Part shown: in pieces, positions 43,411-52,009 of the stretch | Numbering within the stretch: position 1 is the stretch's first letter | How the letters are laid out: each line of letters opens with the position of its first letter | Source of the DNA: Mesorhizobium sp. LSHC420B00 | Lineage (GTDB): Bacteria; Pseudomonadota; Alphaproteobacteria; Rhizobiales; Rhizobiaceae | Assembly (NCBI RefSeq): GCF_000503055.1 | Contig: NZ_AYVY01000002.1 | Location: 541,157-593,693, forward strand | Length of the DNA: 52,537 nucleotides | Direction: 5' to 3' | Notes under the pieces: model-generated | Told to the model about the DNA's origin: nothing | What the model saw: the letters and a program-made list of their open reading frames with translations, nothing else | Database searches by the model: none | Program-made: the position numbers and the translations under genes

Positions 43411-44040
43411 ATGGGCCGAGATATCGCAGGGATCATTCTGGCCGGCGGCCGGTCGAGCCGGATGGGCGGCGGCGACAAGACGCTGCTTGCGCTTGGCGAT
43501 TGGACCCTGCTCGACCGTGTCGTTTCGCGCCTTGGCCCGCAGGTCGGCCCGCTGGCGCTCAACGCCAATGGCGATCCGGCACGGTTTGCCGCGACGGGGC
43601 TTCCCGTGCTTGCCGACACCGTCAAGGGTTATGCCGGGCCGCTTGCCGGGATCCTGACCGGCCTCGAATGGGCTTCCGACACCACTTGCCAGGCGCTGGT
43701 CACGGCTGCAGGCGATACGCCTTTCCTGCCCAAGGATATGGTCGAGCGGCTGCTCGCGGCAGCCTATGCACGCCCGGGCTCGATCGCCGTTGCCTGTTCC
43801 GGCGGCAAACGGCATCCGACGTTTGCGCTCTGGCCGCTGGGGCTCGACCAGGCCTTGCGCCAATTTCTCGTCGAGGAAGACAACCGGCGCGTTTCGGCGT
43901 TCATCGACCGGCACGGTTTTGTCGAAGTGGATTTTCCCATCCTGAAATCCAGAGGGGCCGAGATCGATCCCTTCTTCAACATCAACACTCCCGACGACCT
44001 TGCCCGGGCCGCGCATCTGTTGCAGAGCATCGAGCCATGA
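43411..44040 (+). CDS. mobA: Molybdenum cofactor guanylyltransferase MobA
   Basis: 209-aa enzyme that attaches GMP from GTP to molybdopterin-Mo to give Mo-bis-MGD precursor. Nucleotidyl-transferase P-loop-like LAGGRSSRMGGGDK at residues 10-23, then DTVKGYAGPLAGIL and TAAGDTPFLP with the metal-binding aspartate, as in MobA. The C-terminus has FFNINTPDDLARA. The stop overlaps mobB by 4 nt (ATGA), so the two are coupled. No strong ribosome binding site (AGCAGC). Identity is firm. Confidence 0.93.
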   Translation: MGRDIAGIILAGGRSSRMGGGDKTLLALGDWTLLDRVVSRLGPQVGPLALNANGDPARFAATGLPVLADTVKGYAGPLAGILTGLEWASDTTCQALVTAAGDTPFLPKDMVERLLAAAYARPGSIAVACSGGKRHPTFALWPLGLDQALRQFLVEEDNRRVSAFIDRHGFVEVDFPILKSRGAEIDPFFNINTPDDLARAAHLLQSIEP

Positions 44041-44546
44041 ACAGACGTATCTTCGGCATCACTGGCTGGAAGAACTCCGGCAAGACGACATTGACCGAAA
44101 AGCTGGTAGCCGAACTCGTCCGGCGCAGCTGGAAAGTGTCGACTGTAAAACACGCCCATCATGATTTCGACATCGACAAACCTGGAGCGGATAGCTTTCG
44201 CCATCGCCAGGCGGGAGCGATGGAGGTGGCGATCGTGTCGGGCAGGCGCTGGGCGCTGATGCACGAATTGCGTGGCGAGGACGAGCCGACGCTGGAGGCG
44301 ATCCTGTCACGGCTGGCACCCTCCGACATCGTGCTGGTCGAGGGCTACAAGCGCGAGGCGCACAAGAAAATCGAGACGCGACGGCTCGAGGCCAAGGACC
44401 GGACACCGCTCTCGGCAGGCGATCCACACATTATCGCCGTCGCCTCCGACTTTCCCATTGTCGGCGAAGACTTGCCGGTCTTCGATCTCGACGACACGAA
44501 TTCGATAGCCGACTTCATCGAACGCGCCACCGGCCTGACGCGCTGA
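44037..44546 (+). CDS. mobB: Molybdopterin-guanine dinucleotide biosynthesis protein MobB
   Basis: 169-aa GTP-binding adaptor that enhances MobA activity. P-loop GWKNSGKTTL at residues 9-18, STVKHAHHDFDID with conserved histidines, and DIVLVEGYKREAHKKIE. ATG 44037 overlaps the mobA stop; the longer frame beginning at 43500 is a shadow of mobA. The mobAB pair is the only Moco assembly pair in the window besides moaA. Confidence 0.93.
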   Translation: MNRRIFGITGWKNSGKTTLTEKLVAELVRRSWKVSTVKHAHHDFDIDKPGADSFRHRQAGAMEVAIVSGRRWALMHELRGEDEPTLEAILSRLAPSDIVLVEGYKREAHKKIETRRLEAKDRTPLSAGDPHIIAVASDFPIVGEDLPVFDLDDTNSIADFIERATGLTR

Positions 44547-44758
44547 GATTGCGGCCGCGGGGAGCTTCCCGCCACTTTCTCTCCATTTAGGCGTTTGACC
44601 CAGCGTCACCGTTTTCTGAACATGACCTTCCCTCAAGCGGCGGTTTTGCAGTTGCTTTTTCTTGGGAAAGAATGGGAGTATCGCGCCAGCGGGCGGTCAA
44701 AAGCACCGCCCACAGAGCCGTTCGGGAACGACGGCCGGGACCAACAGAGAGGACCATT

Positions 44759-45541
44759 ATGCGTATTGCACTGCGTATCGCGCTCGCCGCATCGGCTGCG
44801 CTGCTGACGCTTGGCGTTGCCCAGGCCCAGGAAAAAACCTTGAGGATCGGCACCGAAGGAGCGTATCCGCCATTCAACAACCTCACCGCCGACGGCCAGC
44901 TCGTGGGCTTCGATATCGATATCGCCAAGGCACTGTGCGACGAGATGAAGGTGAAGTGCACTTTTGTCGCGCAGGACTGGGACGGCATCATTCCAGCCCT
45001 TCAGGCAGGCAAGTTCGACGCCATTGTCGCGTCTATGTCGATCACCCCGGAACGCGCCGAGAAGGTCGACTTCACCCACAAATATTACAATACGCCGCCG
45101 GCAATCGCCGCGCCTAAGGACACTGATATCAAGGGTGTCACCAAGGAAGATTTGGCCGGCAAGACGATCGGCGTGCAGGCATCCACCACGCATTTCAACT
45201 ATTCGACCAAGACTTACACCGACAGCACCGTCAAGCCGTATCCGACCGCGCAGGAATACCAGCTCGATCTGGCCAATGGCCGGCTCGATGCCGCCAATGA
45301 CGACATCGTCGTGCTGCAGCAATGGCTGGATTCGCCGGACGGCGCCTGCTGCAAGCTGGTCGGCACAATCAAGCCCGTCATCGAAATCCACGGTCCGGGC
45401 GCCGGCATTGCCGTGCGCAAAGGCGAGACCGACCTGGTCAACCAGTTCAATGCGGCGATCGACGCGATCCGCGCAAACGGAAAGTACAAGGAAATCAACG
45501 ACAAATACTTCAAATATGACGTTTACGGCGGCGAGTCCTGA
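44759..45541 (+). CDS. Polar amino-acid ABC transporter substrate-binding protein
   Basis: 260-aa periplasmic binding protein of family 3 (SBP_bac_3; lysine/arginine/ornithine/histidine/octopine type). Signal peptide to about AQA; mature start TLRIGTEGAYPPFNN, then FDIDIAKALCDEM, DWDGIIPALQAGKFD and ASMSITPERAEKVDFT. Several cysteines (CDEMKVKC and a later ACCKL) are unusual for this family. ATG 44759 follows AGAGAGGA. It is the first gene of a set with two permeases; a hairpin (45564-45590) after it should let more binding protein than permease be made. Ligand not determinable. Confidence 0.93.
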   Translation: MRIALRIALAASAALLTLGVAQAQEKTLRIGTEGAYPPFNNLTADGQLVGFDIDIAKALCDEMKVKCTFVAQDWDGIIPALQAGKFDAIVASMSITPERAEKVDFTHKYYNTPPAIAAPKDTDIKGVTKEDLAGKTIGVQASTTHFNYSTKTYTDSTVKPYPTAQEYQLDLANGRLDAANDDIVVLQQWLDSPDGACCKLVGTIKPVIEIHGPGAGIAVRKGETDLVNQFNAAIDAIRANGKYKEINDKYFKYDVYGGES

Positions 45542-45563
45542 TCGACCGACATAGGACAACGTG

Positions 45564-45590
45564 AACGGCGGGAGATTCCCGCCGTTCTTA
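45564..45590 (+). terminator. Intra-operon hairpin after binding-protein gene
   Basis: Ten-bp perfect stem AACGGCGGGA (45564-45573) / TCCCGCCGTT (45577-45586), loop GAT, then CTTAT. It sits between the binding-protein gene and the permeases, the usual place for partial termination or mRNA protection. Confidence 0.7.
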
Positions 45591-45659
45591 TAAGGATGCC
45601 GCGCACGAGGGGTGATGCGGTACGGGTCTCAACGAGCCTTAAGGAGAACAGGCAGGCGG

Positions 45660-46373
45660 ATGCAGAGCGCACTGACGCTTCTCAGTTGGGGACCCGAAGG
45701 CTGGCTCGACGACATCGCCGCGGGTGTGTTTGTCACAGTATGTCTTGCGCTGGCCACGCTGCCCTTCGGGCTGACGCTCGGCTTTTTCGTGGCGCTGGCC
45801 AAACAGTCGGAAGAGCCGTCGCTGAGACTGGCCGGGAACATCTACACCACGATCTTTCGCGGAATACCCGAGCTGCTCACGCTGTTTCTGATCTTCTTCG
45901 GCATCCCATTAATCCTGCAATACATTGTCCGGCTGGTGAGCCCCGGGACATCGGCCGACGTCAACAGCTTCGTCGCCGGGATGATCGCGCTGTGCTTCAT
46001 CTTCTCCTCTTATTCCAGCGAGGTGTTTTTATCCGCCTTCCGCGCGATTCCAAAAGGGCAATATGAGGGAGGCTATTCGATTGGCCTGTCCAGCGGCCAG
46101 ACGATGCGGCTGATCGTACTGCCGCAGTTAATCCGCATCGCATTGCCCGGACTTGCCAATCTTTGGCTGATCCTGCTCAAGGACACCGCGCTCGTCTCGG
46201 CCGTCGGCCTCAACGAGATCCTCCGGCAGAGCGGGGTTGCCGCTCGCGTCACCAAGCACGCCTTCCTGTTTTACGGTTTTGCCGGCCTGATCTATCTCCT
46301 GCTAGCGATCGTCTCCTCCTTCGGCATCAATGCGATCGAACGAGCGGTTGGCGGCAGCGAGGTCAAGAGATGA
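45660..46373 (+). CDS. Amino-acid ABC transporter permease 1
   Basis: 237-aa HisM/HisQ-type permease with five helices: FVTVCLALATLPFGLTLGFF, FRGIPELLTLFLIFFGIPL, the EAA loop (EGGYSIGLSSGQTMRLIVLPQ) that contacts the ATPase, and C-terminal helices. ATG 45660 is near AAGGAGAACAGGCAGGCGG. Its stop overlaps the second permease by 4 nt (ATGA). It follows the binding-protein gene by 118 bp. Confidence 0.93.
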   Translation: MQSALTLLSWGPEGWLDDIAAGVFVTVCLALATLPFGLTLGFFVALAKQSEEPSLRLAGNIYTTIFRGIPELLTLFLIFFGIPLILQYIVRLVSPGTSADVNSFVAGMIALCFIFSSYSSEVFLSAFRAIPKGQYEGGYSIGLSSGQTMRLIVLPQLIRIALPGLANLWLILLKDTALVSAVGLNEILRQSGVAARVTKHAFLFYGFAGLIYLLLAIVSSFGINAIERAVGGSEVKR

Positions 46374-47197
46374 GCCTGGCCACCGACACGCTGAAGGTTG
46401 ACCGGCCGCCGCCGCCCGCACGCGGCTGGTCGCGCCAACGCATCCTCGGCCATGTCCTGGTCGGCCTGTGGATCGCTCTCGGCATTGGCGTGGTCGTCTA
46501 CCTAGTCACTGCGTGGAACCCGGAGTTCTTCCAGAAATATGCACCCGGCTACATATCCGGCCTTGGCATCACCCTGCTGCTGGTTGCCATCTCGATTGTG
46601 CTTGGTGCGATCCTGTCGGTGCCGATCGCCTATGCACGTATGTCGAACAATCCGATCCTTTCGGGGTTCGCCTATGCCTATGTCTATTTCTTTCGCGGCA
46701 CGCCGCTGTTGGCGCAGACCTTCCTGGTCTACTACGGGGTCGGCTCCTTCCGACCGGAGCTCGAGATGGTCGGCCTGTGGGGCTTCTTCCGCGAAGCGTT
46801 CAACTGCGCGATCTTCGCCTTTTCGCTGAATACGGCCGCCTACCAGGCCGAGATTTTGCGTGGGGCGATCGAGAGCGTGCCAAGGGGCCAATGGGAAGGT
46901 GCCGCCTCGCTCGGCCTGCACAAACTGCAGACGATGTGGAAAATCATCCTGCCGCAGGCGCTGATTGTGGCGCTGCGCCCTTATGGCAACGAGATCATCC
47001 TGATGATCAAGGGCTCGGCAATCGTCGCCATCATCACGGTCTACGATTTGATGGGCATCACCCGGCTCACTTATGCGCGCACCTTCGACTTTCAGTCGTA
47101 TATCTGGGCGGCGATCATCTATCTGGTCATCGTCGAAACATTGCGCCACGGCGTCGAGTGGATCGAACGGCGTATCACCATCCATCTGCACCGCTGA
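46370..47197 (+). CDS. Amino-acid ABC transporter permease 2
   Basis: 275-aa HisQ/HisM-type permease. A longer cytoplasmic N-terminus with a Pro-rich stretch (VDRPPPPARGWS) precedes helix 1; the core has YFFRGTPLLAQTFLVYYGV, an AAYQAEILRGAIESVPRGQ segment and the EAA loop (EGAASLGLHKLQTMWKIILPQ). ATG 46370 overlaps the previous stop. No ATPase gene follows; the transporter must use an ATPase encoded elsewhere. Confidence 0.93.
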   Translation: MSLATDTLKVDRPPPPARGWSRQRILGHVLVGLWIALGIGVVVYLVTAWNPEFFQKYAPGYISGLGITLLLVAISIVLGAILSVPIAYARMSNNPILSGFAYAYVYFFRGTPLLAQTFLVYYGVGSFRPELEMVGLWGFFREAFNCAIFAFSLNTAAYQAEILRGAIESVPRGQWEGAASLGLHKLQTMWKIILPQALIVALRPYGNEIILMIKGSAIVAIITVYDLMGITRLTYARTFDFQSYIWAAIIYLVIVETLRHGVEWIERRITIHLHR

Positions 47198-47261
47198 CTC
47201 CCATCCCCTTGCCTGATCCGATAAGAAGGCCGCAAAGCAGGTTTCTAAGGGATTCGAAAAC

Positions 47262-48131
47262 ATGGCTTCGGTGGCATTTCTCGGTCTTGGCGTCATGGGT
47301 TATCCGATGGCCGGGCATCTCAAGAACAAGGGCGGTCACGACGTCACTGTCTACAACCGCACCAGGGCCAAGGCCGAGCAGTGGGTTGCCCAGCATGGCG
47401 GCAGCTTCGCCGTGACGCCGGCAGAGGCGGCCGAGGGCAAGGACTTCGTTTTTTCCTGCGTCGGCAATGACGACGATCTGCGCTCGGTGACGACCGGCGC
47501 CGGAGGCGCCTTCAATTCAGTGAAGAAGGGCGCCATCTTCGTCGACAACACCACGGCATCGGCCGAGGTCGCGCGCGAACTGGCGCAGCAGGCGCAAGCG
47601 CTCGGGTTTTCGTCCCTCGACGCTCCGGTCTCCGGCGGTCAGGCAGGCGCTGAGAACGGCGTGCTGACCGTGATGGTCGGCGGCGAGCCAGACGCCTTCG
47701 ACAGGGCCAAGCCGGTCATAGATGCTTATGCCCGCATGGTCGGGTTGATGGGACCGGCAGGGGCTGGCCAGCTCACCAAGATGATCAACCAGATCTGCAT
47801 TGCCGGCCTCGTTCAGGGACTGGCCGAAGGTATCCATTTCGGCAAGCAGGCCGGGCTCGACATCGAAAAGGTGATCGAGGTGATTTCCAAGGGCGCGGCC
47901 GGTTCCTGGCAGATGGAGAACCGCCACAAGACGATGAATGCCGGCAAATATGATTTCGGCTTCGCCGTCGACTGGATGCGCAAGGATCTTGGCATCTGCC
48001 TCGCCGAGGCCGACCGCAACGGCGCCAAACTGCCGGTGACGGCACTTGTCGACCAGTTTTACAAGGACGTGCAGGCGATGGGCGGCAAGCGCTGGGACAC
48101 GTCCTCGCTGCTGGCGCGGCTGGAGAAATAG
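47262..48131 (+). CDS. Beta-hydroxyacid dehydrogenase (GarR/MmsB-like)
   Basis: 289-aa NAD(P)-dependent oxidoreductase of the 3-hydroxyisobutyrate/tartronate-semialdehyde family. NAD-binding GLGVMGYPMAGHL (7-19), FSCVGNDDDLRSV, substrate-binding DAPVSGGQAGAENG (about 122-135) and the catalytic Lys in GAGQLTKMINQ (about 172) are intact. Substrate could be 3-hydroxyisobutyrate, tartronate semialdehyde or a related acid. It lies 64 bp after the amino-acid permease and may be cotranscribed, which hints at catabolism of the transported compound, as inference only. Confidence 0.9.
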   Translation: MASVAFLGLGVMGYPMAGHLKNKGGHDVTVYNRTRAKAEQWVAQHGGSFAVTPAEAAEGKDFVFSCVGNDDDLRSVTTGAGGAFNSVKKGAIFVDNTTASAEVARELAQQAQALGFSSLDAPVSGGQAGAENGVLTVMVGGEPDAFDRAKPVIDAYARMVGLMGPAGAGQLTKMINQICIAGLVQGLAEGIHFGKQAGLDIEKVIEVISKGAAGSWQMENRHKTMNAGKYDFGFAVDWMRKDLGICLAEADRNGAKLPVTALVDQFYKDVQAMGGKRWDTSSLLARLEK

Positions 48132-48140
48132 GATTTCACC

Positions 48141-48845
48141 GTGGCCGAGCTTTCGCCTCAATCCAGCGCCGACGAAATCGTCGCTCATCTGCGCTCGATC
48201 GCCTCGGAGGAAAATCGCCTTGGCATGCTGCGCTACGGCATCAAGATCGAACGTGCGCTCGGTATCTCGCATGGCGTGCAGCGGCAGATTGCCAAGAAGA
48301 TCAAGCGCAACCATGACCGTGCCTTCGAGCTTTGGCAGACAGGCATCATGGAGGCGCAGTTCATCGCCTCCGTGACCGCCGATCCAGAGCGGTTCTCCGC
48401 CGCGGATGCAAGACGATGGGCGGCGACTTTCGACTCGTGGGATATCGTCGACGGGGTCTCCGATCTCTTTGTCGATACGGATTGCTGGAGGGAACTGATC
48501 GCCGAATTCGCGGTCGACGAACGGGAATTCGTTCGGCGCACGGCGTTTGCGATGATGGCTTGGTCGGTGGTCCACCGGAAGAAGGAACCCGAGGCGACCT
48601 TCCTCGAATTCCTGTCGATCATCGAAGCGCATGCGACCGACGGCCGCAATTTTGTGAAGAAGGCGGTGAACTGGGCGCTTCGTTCGATCGGCAAACGATC
48701 GATGAATTTGCACGGCCCTGCCCTTGCCCTGGCGCAAAAACTAGCGGCCTCGACAGACAGGACTGCGCGCTGGATCGGCAAGGACGCCGTGAAGGAACTT
48801 TCCGATGCCAAGACGCTCGAACGGCTCGCCGCCAGAAAAGCTTGA
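48141..48845 (+). CDS. AlkD-like DNA alkylation repair HEAT-repeat protein
   Basis: 234-aa all-helical protein of the DNA alkylation repair (AlkD/AlkC) family, built of HEAT-like repeats: RYGIKIERALGISHG, VQRQIAKKIKRNHDRAFELW, FDSWDIVDGVSDLF, REFVRRTAFAMMAW and RNFVKKAVNWALRSIGKR. The last two segments carry the conserved arginine, lysine and tryptophan residues typical of the DNA-binding concave face. AlkD removes 3- and 7-alkylpurines. GTG start at 48141 with AGGA 8 nt upstream. It follows the dehydrogenase by 9 bp and overlaps the next gene by 41 nt. Confidence 0.9.
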   Translation: MAELSPQSSADEIVAHLRSIASEENRLGMLRYGIKIERALGISHGVQRQIAKKIKRNHDRAFELWQTGIMEAQFIASVTADPERFSAADARRWAATFDSWDIVDGVSDLFVDTDCWRELIAEFAVDEREFVRRTAFAMMAWSVVHRKKEPEATFLEFLSIIEAHATDGRNFVKKAVNWALRSIGKRSMNLHGPALALAQKLAASTDRTARWIGKDAVKELSDAKTLERLAARKA

Positions 48846-49386
48846 CCTGAGCAAAGTGCGCTTCACCCAGGTGACGCAATCGACGCGCGCTGATTTCGAA
48901 AACCTGTTCGAGCAACCCGGCGGGCCGAAATATTGCTGGTGCATGGCCTGGCGCAACCTCGACCGCCGCGAGCATGTCGAGAACGACGAGAAGAAACGCG
49001 CGATGATGGCGCTGATCGAGGCTGGCACGCCGGTCGGCATTGTCGCCCAGATCGATGGCCGGACCGTCGGCTGGTGCTCGGTCGCGCCGCGCGAGACCTA
49101 CCGCAGGCTGTCGCGGCAGCAGGACGATAGCGAGATGGGCATCTGGTCGATCGTCTGCTTCTATGTACCGAGAGCGCTGCGCGGTGGCGGGCTGGCAAGC
49201 GCATTGCTCGACGCGGCCATCGATCACGCCGTTGCCAAAGGCGCCAGGATGATCGAAGCCTATCCGGTCGACGATGCTTCGCCGAGCTACAGCTTCATGG
49301 GGTTTCGCGGCATGTTCGTCGCCCGTGGCTTTCGCGAGATTGGCATAGCCGGCTCGCGCCGGCATGTGATGCGGCTTGAGCGTTGA
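48805..49386 (+). CDS. GNAT-family N-acetyltransferase
   Basis: 193-aa GNAT enzyme. After an N-terminal region with KYCWCMAWRN, core strands follow: GIVAQIDGRTVGWCSVAPRE, IWSIVCFYVPRALRGGGLASALLDAAIDHA (acetyl-CoA loop RALRGGGLA), and GARMIEAYPVD, with a late FMGFRGMFVARGFREI typical of this subgroup. Start ATG 48805 has AAGGAA 8 nt upstream and lies inside the alkD-like gene (41-nt overlap), so translation is coupled. Substrate unknown. Confidence 0.9.
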   Translation: MPRRSNGSPPEKLDLSKVRFTQVTQSTRADFENLFEQPGGPKYCWCMAWRNLDRREHVENDEKKRAMMALIEAGTPVGIVAQIDGRTVGWCSVAPRETYRRLSRQQDDSEMGIWSIVCFYVPRALRGGGLASALLDAAIDHAVAKGARMIEAYPVDDASPSYSFMGFRGMFVARGFREIGIAGSRRHVMRLER

Positions 49387-49447
49387 CCAGTGGACAGCGG
49401 CAGCTTTACTTGATGTCCGCAGATCAAGGCTCAACAGCGGAGCAGCG

Positions 49448-50020
49448 ATGAGCAACCGTTTTAAATCAGGCGCGGTCTTGGCGACTGCCTTGTTGGCGTC
49501 CGCCATCGCGGCAAGCGCTTCCGCTGGGACCATGCACATTTTCTGGAAGGATCTGCGCCCAGCGACCCAGGCAGCCGCCGAAAGCGTCGGACTGCCAATG
49601 ATCGCGGCCAAAATGCCGGATCATGGCGAAACGCTCTCTCACGATTTGCAGGACCAGACCGTGCAGCTCGCGGGCTACGCACTGCCGGTCGATCGCGACG
49701 GTGATCTCGTCTATCAATTCCTGCTGGTGCCCTGGACAGGGGCCTGCAGCCATATGCCGACGCCGCCGCCCAACCAGATCGTCCTCGTTACGCCTGCGCA
49801 ACCCTACCGGATGTCCGAGGCCTACCAGCCGGTTTCGATAACTGGCGCACTAGAGCCAGGCATGGAGAAGAGCCAGCTTTTCATCCTTGACGGCGTCAGT
49901 GTCATCCAGTCGGGCTACACTGTGCGCAAGGCCGAGGTGGTCAACGTCGACACCGTGCCGGACACGATCACGCTGCCGGTCAACTCGCCCTGGACTTTCC
50001 TCAACAAAAAGAAGAACTAA
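49448..50020 (+). CDS. DUF3299 domain-containing secreted protein
   Basis: 190-aa exported protein: signal peptide to about ASASA, then FWKDLRPATQA, QDQTVQLAGYALPVDRDGDLVYQFLLVPWTGACSHMPTPPPNQIV, the pattern of DUF3299 with a GACxHxPxPPPNQ motif whose Cys and His could bind a metal. C-terminal part is beta-rich. Function unknown; relatives occur near lipoprotein or copper genes in other genomes, to my memory. The ATG at 49448 follows GGAGCAGCG. It is convergent with the Lrp gene (11 bp gap). Confidence 0.85.
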   Translation: MSNRFKSGAVLATALLASAIAASASAGTMHIFWKDLRPATQAAAESVGLPMIAAKMPDHGETLSHDLQDQTVQLAGYALPVDRDGDLVYQFLLVPWTGACSHMPTPPPNQIVLVTPAQPYRMSEAYQPVSITGALEPGMEKSQLFILDGVSVIQSGYTVRKAEVVNVDTVPDTITLPVNSPWTFLNKKKN

Positions 50021-50031
50021 GCAGAAGAATG

Positions 50032-50523
50032 TCAAGCGGCGTTGGCGCCGGACTCCTTGTCGAGCACCATGTAATCCAGCGGCATCTCGGTGGTGTATTT
50101 GATCTGCTCCATGGCGAAGGAAGACGACACGTCGCGGATCTCGATCTTGGCGATCAGCCGCTTGTAGAAGGCGTCGTAGGCGGCGATGTCGGGCACCACG
50201 ACGCGCAAGAGATAGTCGACATCGCCGCTCATGCGGTAGAATTCGACCACTTCGGGAAATTCCTGGATGACCTCCGAAAAGCGCCGCAGCCATTCATGGC
50301 TGTGCGAATTGGTGCGGATCGACACAAACACCGTGACCCGCACATTGACCTTTTCATGGTCGAGGATGGCGACGCGCCGCTTGATGACGCCCTCTTCCTC
50401 GAGCTTCTGGATGCGCCGCCAGCACGGCGTCGTCGACAGGCCGACCTTCTTGGCGACGTCGGCGACCGCAAGCGTCGCATCCTCCTGCAGGAGGCGGAGG
50501 ATTTTTCTATCGAGGCGGTCCAT
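50032..50523 (-). CDS. Lrp/AsnC-family transcriptional regulator
   Basis: 163-aa regulator with an N-terminal helix-turn-helix (MDRLDRKILRLLQEDATLAV, then LSTTPCWRRIQKLEEEGVI) and a C-terminal RAM ligand-binding domain (HEWLRRFSEVIQEFPEVVEFYRMSG, then VVVPDIAAYDAFYKR). It forms dimers or octamers and senses amino acids; target genes are unknown. Start ATG 50523 follows GGGGGAG; the frame runs further upstream without a site. It is separated from the UDG-family gene by 203 bp. Confidence 0.93.
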   Translation of the reverse strand: MDRLDRKILRLLQEDATLAVADVAKKVGLSTTPCWRRIQKLEEEGVIKRRVAILDHEKVNVRVTVFVSIRTNSHSHEWLRRFSEVIQEFPEVVEFYRMSGDVDYLLRVVVPDIAAYDAFYKRLIAKIEIRDVSSSFAMEQIKYTTEMPLDYMVLDKESGANAA

Positions 50524-50726
50524 TGGGTGCTCCCCCTGATGCAAGTCGTCCAAAGTGCGCAGCGGCTTTGGCACAACGATATGCATAAAAACAAGAATTT
50601 AAAGCGCGTCCCCTCATGCGCTGCGCGCTTCGCGGAATAGATTACCATATTCCCTCTTGTCATGGCCTTTTACAAGAAAGAAATTCTGTCGGATAGCGCG
50701 AAAGCGAGTGATTTCTTGCTGAATGC

Positions 50727-51344
50727 CTAGCCGATGCGATAGCGGATTTCCGATCTTAGAAATGGCAGCAAATCCATTTCAAACCATGGATTGCGCTTCA
50801 GCCAGCCGGTGTTGCGCCAGGACGGGTGCGGCAGCGGCAGGACTTTCGGGTCAGTCGGTGCCGCCCAGATGGCGCGCCAGTCCAAGACTGTTTCTGTCAG
50901 CGAGGGACGGCGCGCCGCGCCCATATGCCAGCTTTGCGCGTAGATGCCGATCGTCAGCACCAGATCGACTTGCGGCATCAGCGCCATCAGCGATACGCGC
51001 CAGGCCGGCGCACATTCGCGGCGCGGCGGCAGGTCGGCGCCCTTGGCGTCCTGACCCGGAAAGCAAAAGCCCATCGGCACAATGGCAAACTTGTCCGTGT
51101 CATAGAATTCCTCGCTGCCGACGCCGAGCCAGCTTCGCAGCCGGTCGCCGGAGGCGTCGGTGAACGGCATGCCTGACACGTGGACCTTGGTACCCGGCGC
51201 CTGGCTGGCGATCAGGATGCGGGCGCTCGAAGATGGCCTGAGCACCGGACGCGGCTGGTGCGGCAATGGCCTGCCGGCCGGCTTATCGACGCAGATGCGG
51301 CAGGCGCGTACCCTCGCTGCCAAGGCTTCCAACTCTTCGCTCAT
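50727..51344 (-). CDS. Uracil-DNA-glycosylase-superfamily protein
   Basis: 205-aa protein of the uracil-DNA-glycosylase superfamily, with cysteines that may hold a 4Fe-4S cluster (two in RACRICVDK, then FCFPG and RRECAPAW). Motif SQAPGTKVH (motif A region, residues about 45-55) and C-terminal LPLPHPSWRNTGW fit the fold. Exact glycosylase class and activity cannot be told. Start ATG 51344 is preferred over 51371, which overlaps the upstream gene. It is 13 bp after the GST gene, probably in one transcript. Confidence 0.88.
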   Translation of the reverse strand: MSEELEALAARVRACRICVDKPAGRPLPHQPRPVLRPSSSARILIASQAPGTKVHVSGMPFTDASGDRLRSWLGVGSEEFYDTDKFAIVPMGFCFPGQDAKGADLPPRRECAPAWRVSLMALMPQVDLVLTIGIYAQSWHMGAARRPSLTETVLDWRAIWAAPTDPKVLPLPHPSWRNTGWLKRNPWFEMDLLPFLRSEIRYRIG

Positions 51345-51357
51345 TCGGAACTCATTG

Positions 51358-51969
51358 TCAGGCGGCGGCACTCGGCCGGCTTGAGATTGCCCGATACCAG
51401 CGCAGCACGTTGGTGCACTCTTCGGGTACCTTGATGCGAGCCGGCTTCATGAAGTCGATGGCGACCAGCCCGGTGATGTCGGCGATCGAATAGGTATCGC
51501 CGGCGACGAATTCCCTGCCGGCGAGCTCAGTGTCCAGAAATCTCAGGAATTCGATCGCCTTCGGCTTGTTGGCCTCGCCCCATTCGGGGATTTGCGGGAT
51601 CTCCCATTCCCTCATTGCGGGATGGATATGCCGGAACGCCGCGGAGACGCAGCCGAACAGATTGAACTCCACGCGCCTTTGCCACATCTCGACGATTGCC
51701 TTGCCCAGCGCACCACGCCCGAACAAAGCCGGCTCGGGGTGCAGTTCCTCGAAGTAACGGCAGATTGCGACGGACTCGGTGATGATGGTGCCATCGTCGA
51801 GTTCGAGCACCGGCAGACGCTTCAGCGGATTGCGCGAGCTGACCGGCTGCTCTTTGTGCTCCAGCGCACCCATGTCGACCGGCACCAGCGGAACTTCAAC
51901 TCCCTTTTCAGCCAGGAAAATCCGAACCCGACGTGGATTGGGCGCGCGCCCGCCGTCGAACAGCTTCAT
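51358..51969 (-). CDS. Glutathione S-transferase family protein
   Basis: 203-aa GST with N-terminal thioredoxin-like domain (MKLFDGGRAPNPRRVRIFLAE, then NPLKRLPVLELDDG and ESVAICRYFEE) that binds glutathione and C-terminal all-helical domain (AGREFVAGDTYSIADITGLV). No class-defining catalytic Ser or Cys is obvious at the N-terminus. Substrate unknown; detoxification or redox roles are common. ATG 51969 follows AGAGGA. It lies between the nuclease gene (40 bp upstream) and the UDG-family gene. Confidence 0.9.
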   Translation of the reverse strand: MKLFDGGRAPNPRRVRIFLAEKGVEVPLVPVDMGALEHKEQPVSSRNPLKRLPVLELDDGTIITESVAICRYFEELHPEPALFGRGALGKAIVEMWQRRVEFNLFGCVSAAFRHIHPAMREWEIPQIPEWGEANKPKAIEFLRFLDTELAGREFVAGDTYSIADITGLVAIDFMKPARIKVPEECTNVLRWYRAISSRPSAAA

Positions 51970-52009
51970 CTTTATCCTCTCGTGCATCTCGACGAATCAT
52001 AGGCGCAGC

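Noticed and set aside
47517..48737. 406-aa open frame antisense to the dehydrogenase and alkD-like genes
   Set aside because: Covers two well-supported genes and shows no protein-family features.
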